Below are positions 47,401 to 58,204 of a stretch of 64,000 bases of DNA, piece by piece. The notes beneath the pieces were generated by a model. It did not search any database. It was not told where the DNA came from and worked only from the letters and a program-made list of their open reading frames with translations. The stretch covers positions 496,001 through 560,000 of the forward strand of contig JAFCMP010000434.1 of assembly GCA_017506865.1 (NCBI GenBank). Reading direction: 5' to 3'. This stretch comes from Tribonema minus. Taxonomy: Eukaryota > Sar > Xanthophyceae > Tribonematales > Tribonemataceae. Each line of letters starts with the position of its first letter. Positions within the stretch are counted from its first letter, which is position 1. The position numbers and the translations under genes were made by a program.

Positions 47401-50400
47401 CTCCCCCAGGTCCGTCGTGTGCACTTCTCCGAGGAGTGGAACGAGATGAACCACCTGAAGATCATGGAGGCGCTCGGCGGTGACATGCGCTGGTCGGACC
47501 GCTTCCTGGCGCGGCACGCCGCCATTGTCTACTACTGGGCGCTCAACATACTGTTTCTCTTCAGGTGCGTCAGGGCGGTATATATGTAGGGTTAGGGTTA
47601 GGGTCAGGTGGCAGAAGACCTCCTCAAGGCCCTGATTCTACCGTGTGGCTCGCGATGCTGCTGTTGTGGTGGTCGCCAAGTGGCGGCTGTGTAGCTTGCC
47701 TAACGTGCTTCTGTGAAAGTGACCTATATTTACGGAGTATGATGCTAGACAACCGCTCATGCCGCAGCATCAAAGATTGTGACCCCTGCAGAGCCGGCGC
47801 CTAAGGCTAGGGTTAGTTCTGACCGCAGTGCATTCCTGATGCGCAACACCGTAGCCAGGAAGAGTCACTGCTGTCAGCTCGTACGCAACGTGTACAGAGC
47901 CAAACGCGCGCCTGCATGGCGCATACTCACAGACGTCACGTGAACACTTGTGTACCCCTGCATACCCCCATGTGCGCTGGTGTACTTGCGCCCGTGCACG
48001 CCCTTGACGCACAAGGTATTATCATACTTCTACATGATACCAAATCAAAAGATCGTAGACCTCTAGGTGACAAGGGATGGCTAGCCATTTATATTTTTAT
48101 TACATTATCAAGATACCATGCTCATCGCAAAGCATGCCTGCTGCCTTGCCCCCCCTGCCGTTTGTGACCACAGCCCCTTCCTCGCGTACAACTTCTCCAA
48201 GCTCATTGAGTCGCACGCCGTGGACACGTACGGCGAGTTTGTGGAGACCAACAAGGAACTGCTCCAGTCGCTGCCGCCGCCGCCTGAGGCTGTGGCGTAC
48301 TACGTTGGAGGTATGTATGTATATACACACATATATATACGTATGTATATTGGTACGGCGAGTTTGTGGAGGCCAACAAGGAGCTGCTCGAGTCGCTTCC
48401 GCCGCCGCCCGAGGCTGTTGCGTACTACGTTGGAGGTACGTATGTATATCGGTATGCGCACATCGTATTCGCCACCTCCACGGAAGAGGGCAGAATGTGT
48501 GGCGCTGCTTCGCGCAACAACAACTTCACGCATCAACAGAGGGTGCCGCTCCTGGGGCTAATCACTGGAAATGTGCGTAAAGCTACGGTTGAAGGTGAGG
48601 TTGCAGATGGTGTTGCAGTTGCAGCTGCTGTTGCAGTTGCCGGCGCAGCAAAAATCGGAGCCCATCTGATCCTTCCACAATAAAGGGGGAGTGTGTGGCA
48701 CTGCTTCACGCAACTGAACAGGCGGTACCACTCCTGGGGCTAATCGCCTTCTTGGATTGAAGCGACCTGAGCGCATACCAGCGCATGGGGACAAGTCACG
48801 GGCACAGGAACTGAAGTTTCACCCCATACGCTCAGCAGCACACATGTCACATCGACGTCAAGTTCCATTACACCGCAGCGGGGGCGGCAGTCGTGATGAT
48901 CGACAGCTCACACCAGCCAGCCGCATCCCCTTGCGTGCACCGATCTCTCCTTACCCCACTGGCCCTGAGTGTTAGTACCCCTATACCTACCCCTATACCT
49001 GAGGCGGCACACCGCAAGCGCGCCGCCTTCGTCATTGGTACCTCTCTCGCTCTCTGTGGTGCAGTGGTACTTGACGCCGATGTGCTTTGTGCGCTGCTGA
49101 GCATAGGGATTGGATGCCAACTCTAGTGTCCCATGTGAGGGCATGGGCCCCCCAAACCCTAGGAAAGCAAGTAGCCCCAGAAGTGGTACCGCCCGTAAAA
49201 TGGTGTGGCACAGCGCCACACACTCCGCCTCCTTTGTGGGAGTGACGACCAGGCTTTTGGTTGCGCCAAGCAATTGCAACACCAGTTTCAATCAAATTTT
49301 GTGTAGATGTCATACCATTTCATGTCATATATACCATTTCATGTCAATGCGCACGGGCAGAGTCAACATTGATCTCTGCACAATGTACTGCAGCACCACA
49401 TCAACACCGACACCCATGCCGTTCCACTCCGCGCGTGCTCCTCTGCAGGTGACATGTACATGTTTGACGAGTTTCAATCCGGCACTCCGGCGTTCACGCG
49501 GCGCCCCGTCATCAACAGCCTGTACGACGTGTTCTGCAACATCAGGTGAGCGTCATCTTCAACACGGTTGTGCGCTTGAACAATCTCGACCACACCATGA
49601 ATCAAGACTATTCGTGTACAGGTTGCGTGGGCATGGCTGACTTGTGTCAAAGTGTTGAGCCTTGGGCCTGTTGTGGCGTGTGCAGCATGCACTGTGCAGA
49701 TGAGAGTGGTGACTGCGCTATGCAAAGGGATGGCCTTCTGATGAAGACATCTGTCAAAAGTGATGGTGTGGTGCACCACTTGATGCCAGGCCTGCAAAAA
49801 CCTGCTAGACTTTGATGTGTTCTTTAAATCCCGGCGAGACAGTGCCCAGGCCCAATGAGCCCACCTGCCCGCCGTTGCGAGCTGCCACTTTTCAAAACTC
49901 ATGGCGGCAAAGGCGGAGCCTGCAAGTCAAAGCAGCGCCTTGCTACCTTGTCTGTCCGATAATTGCATTCTGTTCTGACTCTGCTGTACGCGCAAGTATC
50001 GTTGAACTTAAAGCGGTGGATGCTGAACCGTCACTGTCTTGTACTTCATCTAGCTTGAGGGGCGGAAGTTTCCGCAGAAACCCTATGAAGAGCCTTGCAC
50101 CAACACGCTGCCGCAACTCTCCTGCGCGCACGCGCAGGGACGACGAGCGCGAGCACGTGAAGACCATGTTCGCGTGCGAGCGCGAGGGCGAGCTCGTGCG
50201 CTCGCCCAACGAGCTCGCGGCGCGCGCCATCTGGGAGGACGTCGACGAGGACGACGCCGACGACGCCCTCACCTCAGCGCTCAATGGCGGCGCCAACGCA
50301 GCAGCTCTCGACCACGCCGCCGCGTCCGCAGCAACGCTGCACGGCGGTGGCGCGTCCGCGGCAGCGGCGGCGCCGGCGGCAGCGCTTAATGGTGCTGCGG

Positions 50401-50567
50401 CCGCAACGACGCTCAATCATGTGGTGGAAGCGGCGGGCGGCAGCAACGCTGCGCCCGCTGCGGGGGTCGGTGACGGTGTCGCGCCGGCGGCAGCGCTGAA
50501 TGAGGTTGCGAGAGCGACGGCGGTGGACAGCATCGCGTCCGCTGCGGCGCGTGACGGGCGGCCATGA
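41431..50567 (+). CDS. PTOX: Cyclic-nucleotide-binding domain fused to plastid terminal oxidase
   Basis: Plastoquinol:O2 oxidoreductase of the alternative-oxidase superfamily, plastid-targeted. Ten exons: 41431-41836, 43044-43222, 43953-44178, 44840-45003, 45511-45755, 46900-47032, 47410-47564, 48174-48310, 49449-49545, 50138-50567; total 2172 nt, 723 aa, every phase consistent. Signal peptide ends 'ALAF-RVP'. Residues about 75-200 form a cNMP-binding fold ('[15 protein letters not shown]', '[12 protein letters not shown]', 'GPRTATLRV'), with the G149-E150 and R161-T162-A163 of the phosphate-binding cassette. A helical linker follows (about 200-400). The oxidase domain has all six di-iron ligands: E423 ([10 protein letters not shown]), E463/H466 (EEWNEMNHL), E515 (IESHAVDTY), E584/H587 ([10 protein letters not shown]). 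The C-terminal about 115 residues are an Ala-rich tail with AALN repeats. Exon phase argues for one gene; a mis-joined pair of genes is the alternative. Confidence 0.88.
43255..43380 (+). repeat. Minisatellite, about 21-22 bp unit
   Basis: Five to six imperfect copies of CACAGCTTGCAATACTGCAA-type units in PTOX intron 2. Confidence 0.8.
44200..44470 (-). repeat. Dispersed repeat, copy B (inverted relative to 27116-27262)
   Basis: Inside PTOX intron 3, starting only about 20 bp after the donor. Shares ACCACGGTTATCGGTGGAAG and GAGCTCTTCGATCG with copy A when reversed, and extends further (CCTTTATGTCGGCCATTGCA). Encodes '[18 protein letters not shown]' on the plus strand. Confidence 0.6.
44720..44757 (+). 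repeat. Copy of PTOX exon 4 acceptor region
   Basis: GACTCATGACTCAC followed by CCTCCACCGCAG occurs here and again immediately before the real exon at 44840. The upstream copy is a plausible decoy acceptor. Confidence 0.65.
45045..45310 (+). repeat. Copies of PTOX exon 4 end plus donor, separated by TTAGGG-like repeats
   Basis: The real exon end (CTCAAGATCTTCAGCACCGC, ACGCGAG, donor at 45004) recurs at about 45158-45195 and, more degraded, 45267-45300. The spacers consist largely of GGGTTAGGG-type telomere-like sequence (clearest at 45045-45140), so the duplicated unit included that tract or acquired it. Confidence 0.8.
45855..46592 (+). repeat. Six tandem intronic copies of PTOX exon 5 end plus donor
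   Basis: The exon 5 end (encoding 'GYKLLCWML' with donor GTGAGTCAC at 45756) recurs near 45865, 46013, 46130, 46281, 46440 and 46558, spaced 118-159 bp. Every copy keeps ACAAGCTGCTGTGCTGGATG; donors drift only slightly (GTGAGT, GTGAGC, GTGAAT). The spacer (CACAG-GGTACTG-AT and related blocks) is recognisable but much more diverged. Confidence 0.9.
47585..47608 (+). repeat. Interstitial telomere-like repeat (TTAGGG)n
   Basis: Three to four TTAGGG-type units just after the donor of PTOX exon 7. Confidence 0.75.
48030..48082 (+). repeat. Dispersed repeat, partial copy C
   Basis: Contains AGATCGTAGACCTCTAGGTG and ACAAGGGATGG, matching 27160-27200; lies in PTOX intron 7. Confidence 0.55.
48355..48452 (+). 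repeat. Copy of PTOX exon 8 end plus donor
   Basis: About 85 bp of the exon 8 end (encoding '[18 protein letters not shown]' and 'VAYYVGG') are repeated in the following intron, with a good donor (GGAG|GTACGTATG) about 125 bp after the real one. The frame is intact, with conservative changes (T to A, Q to E). Confidence 0.85.
48480..49245. repeat. Foldback-like imperfect inverted repeat with extra arm copy
   Basis: Left arm 48683-48880 and right arm 49245-49050 (reversed) share GGAGTGTGTGGC, GGCGGTACCAC, TGGGGCTA, GCTCAGCAGC and ACATCG-CGTCAAGT in order. A direct partial copy of the left arm lies at 48480-48570. The layout fits a foldback or MITE-like element in PTOX intron 8. No ORF or target-site duplication was identified. 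Confidence 0.6.
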
Positions 50568-51533
50568 AGCGCGCTGCGAGTGCACAAGGTCGTCGCTTGC
50601 AAGCAGGTGATGGTGGCGGCAGCGCTGTGCAGCCGATGTGGTGGCAGCAGCAGCAGCAGCGCGTTGAGGCAGGTGTCAGATTTGAGAGCTGCCACGGCAA
50701 GGCGCAACAGACAGCGTTTGGCAGCCGTGACGGCAGGCGGCGCGCAAAGCGGGGGAGCATATTTCATGATTCATCATGGTGTCGGTGTTGTCAATGACGG
50801 TGAAAGAGTCACATACTGAATGCGGCGGCCGTTGATGTGTAGAGTACTGCCACCACTGCGGCAGAACAGCTGGAGAAAGTCAAGGGTTCTGTGTTTGGCA
50901 GGAGGGGGGGGTACCGGGCATGATAGATCAAGAGAGGGCAGACAGAACGGCTGGTGTGTTGGTGCTTATGCAGTTTTGATTGGGTGCTGGTTAGTTGATG
51001 CAGAGCCCCGCCCCCCCCCCCCCCCCCGCTCTTGGGCGCCACGTGTGGTGTCCCCTTTTTTCTCATACTGGCATAGGCAAACAGCGCAAGCTCTGTTTTC
51101 GGCCTTTGCAGAGCGGCACTATTGGAGAGCTGCGCTCTGTGTTGTACATGTGTATACCAGTATGCGCTGTACAAAATTAGACCATTAGTCAAGTAGGTGC
51201 AGACGATGGGAGATTGCGGCCACCTGCTGCACGCTGGGCAACCAGTTGAAGTCGAGACCTTGTGCCCTCGCAACCGCTGTTTGTGTCAATGTTACACCAC
51301 CCACCTGTAAGTTCTGTGCGCACGCTCGTGTGTCCCTGGTTGCTTTCTGTGTGATCATGTACAAGTTTACGAGTAGATATCACCTTGCATGCCTGATAGA
51401 TGCAGCGTGAACTGTACAAGTGCATTTGACAAGCTGTATGCAGCACCTTTCCTCATGATGAAATGAGAAGCCGCAATCACACCACTGCTGCATTGCAGCT
51501 CACCATATCACTTGATAATTAAGTGCACAATGT
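50568..51533. other. Intergenic after PTOX fusion
   Basis: No gene supported. A C run lies at about 51009-51027. Short ORFs lack domains. No convincing polyadenylation signal was identified for the PTOX gene. Confidence 0.4.
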
Positions 51534-52315
51534 AAGTTGTACTTTTCATTCATTCTCGCTCAGGGCGCAAAAAAACCCAGATTGTGGATGTCCATGGACT
51601 TGCAACCAGAACCTACATGTGTCTTTGAGAACACTTTGAAAGTGTCTCAATGCGCAGTGCCGATCACTTCTGACCGACATCGCCATATGGCATCTCCCCC
51701 CCCTCGAAGTCCTCGTCCATCTGCCCCCCCTTGCACTCCGCCATGTTGCATCTTGTTCTTTACACGCGAAGAGTACGCTATGTGGAGCGCTGCCAACACA
51801 GCTGAGCGGATGCGTGCCAGTGCTATGCCTTTTAAGGCTGGATGACTGGCTGCTCCAGGCACCGACATCCTGATTACATACTCCGTGGCGATAGCCTCCA
51901 GCAGCTTCCGCCCCTGCGCCGCAATGCTGCCAAATGACCCGATTGCCAAAGTGGCAAACTTGTGGCAATTCTGGTCATCGTGACCAGAATAGTAGGTCTG
52001 TTTGGCCGCCGCTTTGTCGCGGCAGCACCTCTCGGCATCATCTGCAGTCTTCGCCGTCTGCGACTGCGCCTGTGCCTGGAAGCAGGTTTCTTCCAACATG
52101 AGCGGTATTTGATGCGTCACGTCGTCGCAAATGACCGGAAAGACGTCAGTCAGCCTGCAGCACAAGGTCCATCCCTGCAATCATCCAGAGATCTCAGGAA
52201 TCGTGTAGTCCTCGTCGACTAGCCCTGCCTTGATATACCGTCGCAGGACGCGCTGCGTTGCCCGCTTTTACTGTTGTGCACGATGGTGTCATGTGCCTTG
52301 ACGCGATCGTTCAAA
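51534..52315 (-). mobile_element. 5'-truncated LINE copy, minus strand
   Basis: Reversed, it matches the 3' part of the large LINE: 'GLVDEDYT', 'AERCCRDKAAAKQTYYSGH', 'FATLAIGSFGSIAAQGRKLL', 'ALKGIALARIRSA', then the tail ending in CTGAGCGAGAATGAATGAAA. Starts near the CACGA-CACCATCGT block corresponding to about 63370 of the full element. Frame breaks show it is dead. Confidence 0.8.
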
Positions 52316-52741
52316 TACAGGCTGAGACTGCCGCCTGGCGACTTGTTGTTAACGGGGCTGATCGCCTTTTACTTTTGGCAGCAGCAGAGTCACAACGGTC
52401 GGGCGCCCAACAGGCAGACGCGACTCCGTCGTGCATAGCCGACAACAGACAATACAACGAAGTCGTGCTATTCCGAGCTGACGCATCGCTGAGATTATTG
52501 TGGCCATCACGGCGCCGTATCGCCGACAGCAGGCAGTGGAGAGGGCTCAAAAAACCTTTGACGCCCGCACCACCCACTGGAGGTGGTGACTGTACCCTGC
52601 CTCGTGAACTTCCCCACTGGAGGGTGACGTGCCTGGTGCCCTAACCCTGGATGTGAACATTTGCCTGTCAGCGTAAGCTTTTGACCATCTCACGGAGGGA
52701 GGTGCATCAGCCGGCAGCGTTGTCAACACATCACCTGCAGA
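52316..52741. other. Intergenic, immediately upstream of the lumen protein gene
   Basis: No gene supported. A short direct repeat (CCCACTGGAGGTGGTGAC and CCCCACTGGAGGGTGACG) occurs at 52573-52630. Confidence 0.4.
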
Positions 52742-55700
52742 ATGCACGCGTGCAGCTGCATTGCGCTCTTGTGCGCCACCGCCAGCGTGAGCCAAGCTTT
52801 TCTTGCTCCCTTGCCTAACGTCAGCACAGCAACATGCTTGCGCATGTCTTTGGAATCCAGTAAGGGCGGCAGCAAGGATGTAATTGGACGGGATGTGCTG
52901 CTACGAGGTGAGTGCTGTCGGCACATCACACATATCCGGCACACTGCAGATTTTCATGACTTTGAAGTTGCATGTAGTGTTGAAGCGCGGTTTGTGTGCC
53001 ACCTTTTCCTGCAGGTGCGCTATCTGCAGGCGTTGCTGCTGCGCTGGCCCTCACCACGGCTGTATCGCCTGCTGATGCTATCGGGCCTGTCAAGATTGCG
53101 CTCACAAACCCGACCTACGCCGAGGTCACGTGCCCGCCGAACACACAGGTGATGTGATACATCTGGCACGGACGCAAACCCGCAGTTGTGCAGGACACTG
53201 CTGGTATGTGAGCATTGTCTTTAATGTTGTAGGAGCACAGAAGTTGTGCAAACAGCGCGCGACTTGTCTATAAAATGTGCTGTTCAGAATCACCAAACAG
53301 CTGCTGAGGTCATGTAAGGTACAGCTTTCAAACACAAGTACACAAAGCATCATTATCTCAGGCAATCACGTCAACCTGTGCGACTTGCCTCTGTCTTTGT
53401 CGCTGTTTGCAGACTGACGTTATGCGCAGGCCTCTCGAAAAGAAAACTGAAATCAGATCTTCAGCACCTCGTGAGCTGTGTCTGATATCATCACTACACA
53501 CACTCACACACACACACACTACAGGTACCTGGCCAAAAGGCGGGCGCTGGCTTGCGGCCGGTGTGCATCAAAGTGAAGGCGGATGCTGACAACCCGGCCA
53601 AGAAGGTGAGCGCTGCCACACACACGTGTCTGCAGTAGCAGTGCTCAGCACTGACAAAGCTCATTAATGGTGCAATGCCATGCAATACCGGAAGTGGCGC
53701 TGCATCCTGTACGCATTGTGGGGAACTTTCAAAAGTGGACACTGCGCGCAACTGCAGCATCGCGCTGCAAGGGCGCATGTTGAAGCACTTGGCCTGCTGA
53801 ATAGGGTGTCGGTACCACATGATAGAGGCTGCACGCCTGCCATTGTCTGGAGATGCGAAGGCAACAGCAACGCGCTTTCTGTCCCATCATCATAGCATTT
53901 GATGGTGTGCGCCAGTTTGTTGTAGGAGTCAAGGTTATCTCCAGAAGTGGAGGAGTGTATGCGCTGTTGGTGCTCGTGCTTTTGGCTGCTTAACTAGATA
54001 CACCATTGCCAACATTTGTGCTGCCACTTTTTGTGTGTGTGTTGATGTCAATTTGAGATGGAATGGCTGCCTTGCGCTTGATGCAGCTGTTTGGAGCTGC
54101 ATTCTGCAGCTGCTTGATGCTGCATGGCTCTGCCGTTTGTGAGGGGGTTGCAGAGTGCTGCAATGACAAATACTTGTGCTAAATGGCGATACTGTGACCT
54201 GTGGCGGTCATTATCGTGTCGCTCATGTCTTTGCTGAAAATCTTGGTGATCATCATATGCTACTCGCACATATTATCGGCCATAATCCATGGGGTGCCGC
54301 AGCTCCACGAGCAGCCTTGCTGTAGACCATCGTTGTACGGCTGCGGTAGACTTATGGTCACGATGGGAGACGTCGAAATACCTCCCCTGCCTTAACCTAC
54401 TTTGAAGTATCATAGACTAGTGCAGTCTGGCAACACAACTTTCTGTCCAGAGCGGATAGATTGGGATGTTCAATGTATTTATTGCTCACAGCCTCTGCAC
54501 ATGTGTTACTGCCTACTGCTGGTGCAAACCAGGACCTGGAGAACCCTGCTATATTTGGGCGCGTGTTTGATGAGGTGAGCGCTGCTGCAACAGTTACACT
54601 GCCATACACCATTCAGTTATGTAGGTATGCAGCTAGCGTTCACAATGCTCACATGTTGTCATTACATGATGTGGGTCATGCAGAGGGTATACCGCACGCT
54701 TCAGGCTCCTCCAGACAAGGCTCAATTAACGAGGCTCAAGTAGAAGGTGGCAGTAGCAATGACACCCTCAACAGATGCCATGCACGTAGGCTGCCAGAAT
54801 GCCCTGATCATAGCGCTGTATTTGTCTGGTTGTTGATGCACAAGGATATATTGCGTCTCTGGTCACTGGAACGTGGGTTTGCACAGTTTCAGTGCTGGGA
54901 GCCAGAGCATTCCTGCAACTATTTGAGGCAGTTGTTACAGTACGCGTTTGTTTCAACCTTTCTGCAGTAGGTGCTGAGAGTGCCGCCAAGCTTGGCGCAG
55001 CGCTGTTCATCATGCCACAAATTCCCTCGCCTTTTGTACCCGCTGACCACTTTGTGTGAGCAGGAGGCACATAACCATTCAATCATCACACCCACAATGT
55101 TAATTGTCAAGAATCGCATTTAGATGACTAGACTGATTCACTGCACCAGAGCGGCTGCAAACAATCGCACGATCGTGCATGCAACGAGAGTACAACAATA
55201 CTCAACCCACTGAGCACTGTCTTGCAGGATGGCACCAGCGTGGTCGCCAACAACCCTGACGGGGGCACAGATGCGGGGCAGTTTGCCATGATTGAGGGAG
55301 TCGTACCCCCAGGCAAAAGCAAGGTGAGTCAGGATTGAGAGGGTAATGCATATCTGCAACATCACACCAAGCCGTGGTTTAGGCTGCCGCATGCTGTTTC
55401 CTGCTTGTACATTGCAAGTGGCAATTGCTGCGGTTCATCAGCTGCATGACAGCCAGCCGTGGACGCTGTAGTATTGACATACTGGCAGTTCTGTTGGGCG
55501 TCAGGTCACAAGTCTGTGTGGTTAGGAAGTCTGGGTTGCTACACTTGCAGTCCCAGTACATTGATGCCCAACCATGATCTGGGGAGAGACTGGACATTGG
55601 GGGCGTAGGACTCTTGGGCGAGGCCGGTGCGCTATTGTCGCCACTCTGGCTATCGCAGGTCTCTTTAGCATGCTAGTGAGCCGTTTGCCAGTTGCAGTGA

Positions 55701-56753
55701 CTGACGCTATGGCAATACAGGGTCACCTGAAGCGTTTCGTAATGAGCGATGAGAGCATGTCGCCTGTTCAGGCTTTAACAATCCGCTGCAGCGACAGTGC
55801 CATAGGCTTGACAGGCGTCACAGGAGGTGTGCTGAACCATTTTGTGTGCTGAATCATGACGTGTGCCTTTGTGTTGCCAGGCTTGCATTAGCTGGACCTA
55901 TCAATAACGCATGCGCAATTGCAGCTTGTTCAAAAAACACGTGGCGTAATTGTAACCACATCTGCCTGAGCAGCAACTCTGAAGCTCGCACCCATTCTGG
56001 CGTTTGCTCGTGCAGATCGAGTTCCAGTTTGTGGCCGCCATTGGGCCCAAGGAGGAGCTGAGCAAGAAGACACTCACGTTTCCCTCAATAAAGGCCATCT
56101 CATATCCTGGTGAGCAAGCTGCACCTCAATGTTTCTGGTCACCTCTTGTCACTGACATCCTGGGACCTCTTGCAATGGCGGAAGTACGAAACAACCTGGT
56201 GCAATTATCTCAGCCAAGTTATTGTATTGCCATTCACTGTGGTCTTGGCACGGTGCCATTGTGATGACTTCCAATATTCATGGCGAGGCACCCTGTGCAC
56301 ATTGTCACCAAGGTACCATGTGATCGCTTTTGACGTTCAGAAGTCGCGTGTACGCCCCTTTGTGCAAAAGTTGCATGAGTACGTGAATGGCGTCATTCGC
56401 ACCCTCAAGACCTTCAGCTTCAAGAGATGTAGAGCAGTGTGCCGGAGACATTGTGGCCCATAAAGCATAGGTTTTCATGCTGCCATCAGCAGTGGCGACA
56501 TCGGTGAAATGGAAACATCCAGCGTTACGTGCCGCACGCAGCAGGGACAGGCGAACAGCCTCCCCACAAAACCCAGCCATGCACCACTACCTCTTTTGAA
56601 GCAACCCTAACCCTAACACTGCTTCAATTCTTATTTGGACCTGCGCCAGGTGCGGGGCGCTACGGTGCCATCACGGAGTGCGAGATGAACCCGCTCGCAG
56701 ACGAATGTGACCTTGGTGATGACTTCAGCGCATACCGCAGGGTCTCCAAGTAG
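52742..56753 (+). CDS. Conserved plastid (probably thylakoid-lumen) protein
   Basis: Seven exons: 52742-52907, 53015-53148, 53525-53605, 54533-54574, 55228-55323, 56016-56109, 56650-56753 (stop TAG). Sum 717 nt, 238 aa, all phases match. The presequence 'SVSQAF-LAPLPNV' marks a secondary plastid protein; a second hydrophobic stretch 'GALSAGVAAALALTTAVSPA' ending in ADA suggests lumen transfer. The mature part: 'NPTYAEVTCPPN', 'AIFGRVFDEDG', 'QFAMIEGVVPPGKSKIEFQF', 'TLTFPSIKAISYPG', ending in an acidic 'NPLADECDLGDDF'. The pattern Cys...FGRVxDxxG...PPGxS resembles a small immunoglobulin-like plastid protein of unknown function found in plants; the link is from memory and approximate. Four Cys residues (two early, two late) could form disulphides. 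Confidence 0.75.
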
Positions 56754-57591
56754 GGTTTCTAGGGCTAGCAAGGGACTCCTGGCCCCTTCGAGTCGGGCCT
56801 GCCCTAGATGCGGGCTGCAAGGGCTTGACTGCGGCTCCGCACGTGCAACTGGCGACAGTCAAACTCGCCTTTATAAGGCGATCCTCCATACTCTTTGGCG
56901 GCGACGCGCTTGTGCGTGGGAGATACGTCATGGACGGCTGCAGATACGGGAGTAAACAGCACACACACACAAGACAAAGGAAAGATGCATGCGGTAAAGA
57001 TGGTTTCGGCACTTACTGCTGCGCACACACAAAACATGAGAATGCCACTTAGAGGTTTGCTATACGTCCTTCACTCTCATTGGCTTCTGGTGTTGGCTGC
57101 TTTCTGCCATGATGCTTTCGTGCGTGCACGGCCTGGAGTCGCGCTTTGTAACATTCATCAGCAGATGAACGCACTGACCTGACAGACTTGCAGAGTTGAG
57201 TCAATCCAACCAATGGCACTCGTCATGCATGCGCTGCATGCAAGGGAACGCAGGGTAAAATTTACAAAAATCTATGTCTGGCATGAAGGCGCGAACACAA
57301 AGCATTCTGCATCCAACATGTTGTTACTCGCTGGTGCAGCCAGTGTCATGCTGTTTGGCCACAACCAACTGGATATTTATAAGTGCAGAACATGCTTCTT
57401 GGCGCATGCCAGCCAGTGTTATGCAGTCAAACGATGTGGACAGCCAGTGCTCCGTGTGCTATAGCAATGTGATGTGACAGGGTGCAGCGGCAAAGCTGGA
57501 AGGCTTGAAGCTTAGCGCTGCTCAAAAGTTTGAGTCCCTGCACAAGCTTGCAGGTGCGCCACTGTGCTTTGTTAGCTCTTGTGCTTCAAGT
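56754..57591. other. Intergenic, with a possible lone exon
   Basis: 57481-57553 is bounded by CAG and GTGCGC and reads 'AAKLEGLKLSAAQKFESLHK', plausible coding sequence that may belong to a gene now interrupted by the LINE cluster. Nothing else is supported. Confidence 0.35.
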
Positions 57592-58044
57592 GCCTCAAGA
57601 CAGGCCTAGTTGACGAGAAGTACACGCAATTCCTGACATCAGCGGATCCTCAAGGAATGCAGGATGGACACTGTGCTGCCCGCAGACGCCATTCCAGTCA
57701 TGACGGCTAAGACAACGTGACATGTCATGGCTGCAGCTTCCGCTCATGGTGGACCACGTCACATGCACCGAGGCAAAGGTGCAGTTGTGGACAGCAGAAT
57801 CGGAGCGGTGCTGCCGTGACCAAGTGAAGGCCCAAATGAACAAGTTTCTAATGACATGACCCAGTTTTCTGGTCACCATCATCAGAGTTGCTATAAACTT
57901 AAGTCGATTGGCGGCGGCGTTTGAGTGGTTGTCGTTGAGACACTTTCAGAAGTCACACGACATGTAGATTCCGTACAGCAGCATCAAGTTAGACCATCAT
58001 CTGGGCTTTTTCGCGCCCTGAGCGAGAATTAATAAAAAGTACAA
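57592..58044 (+). mobile_element. LINE fragment 1, 5'-truncated with internal deletion
   Basis: Matches the full element from the 'LVDE.YT.FL' region, through GCTCATGGTGGAC and GTGCTGCCGTGACCAAG, to GCTATAAACTT. It then jumps to the 3' untranslated part (GGCGGCGTTTGAGTGG...) and ends at the tail GCGAGAATTAATAAAAAGTA. About 270 bp is missing. Confidence 0.75.
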
Positions 58045-58204
58045 ATCAGCAGGATGTCGGTTCCGGAGCAACCAATGCCCTGCATAGGCATTGACGGGCA
58101 TAGAACTGGCACGCATACGCGTTCCGCTTCTTCGTCAATGCTCCGTGTGACGTACTCTGTATATATTCTGAAAAACACATGGCAGAGCCCGGGGCGGTCG
58201 CTCA
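58045..58204 (+). mobile_element. LINE fragment 2
   Basis: Follows fragment 1 directly. Diverged match to about 63815-63950 of the full element: GCAGGATGTCGGT, GGCATAG-ACTGGCACGC, CTCCGTGTGACGTACTCT, ACACATGGCAGAG. Confidence 0.55.

Noticed and set aside
49943..50416. 157-codon minus-strand ORF
   Set aside because: Antisense to the last PTOX exon; the Ala/Ser-rich reading has no independent support.
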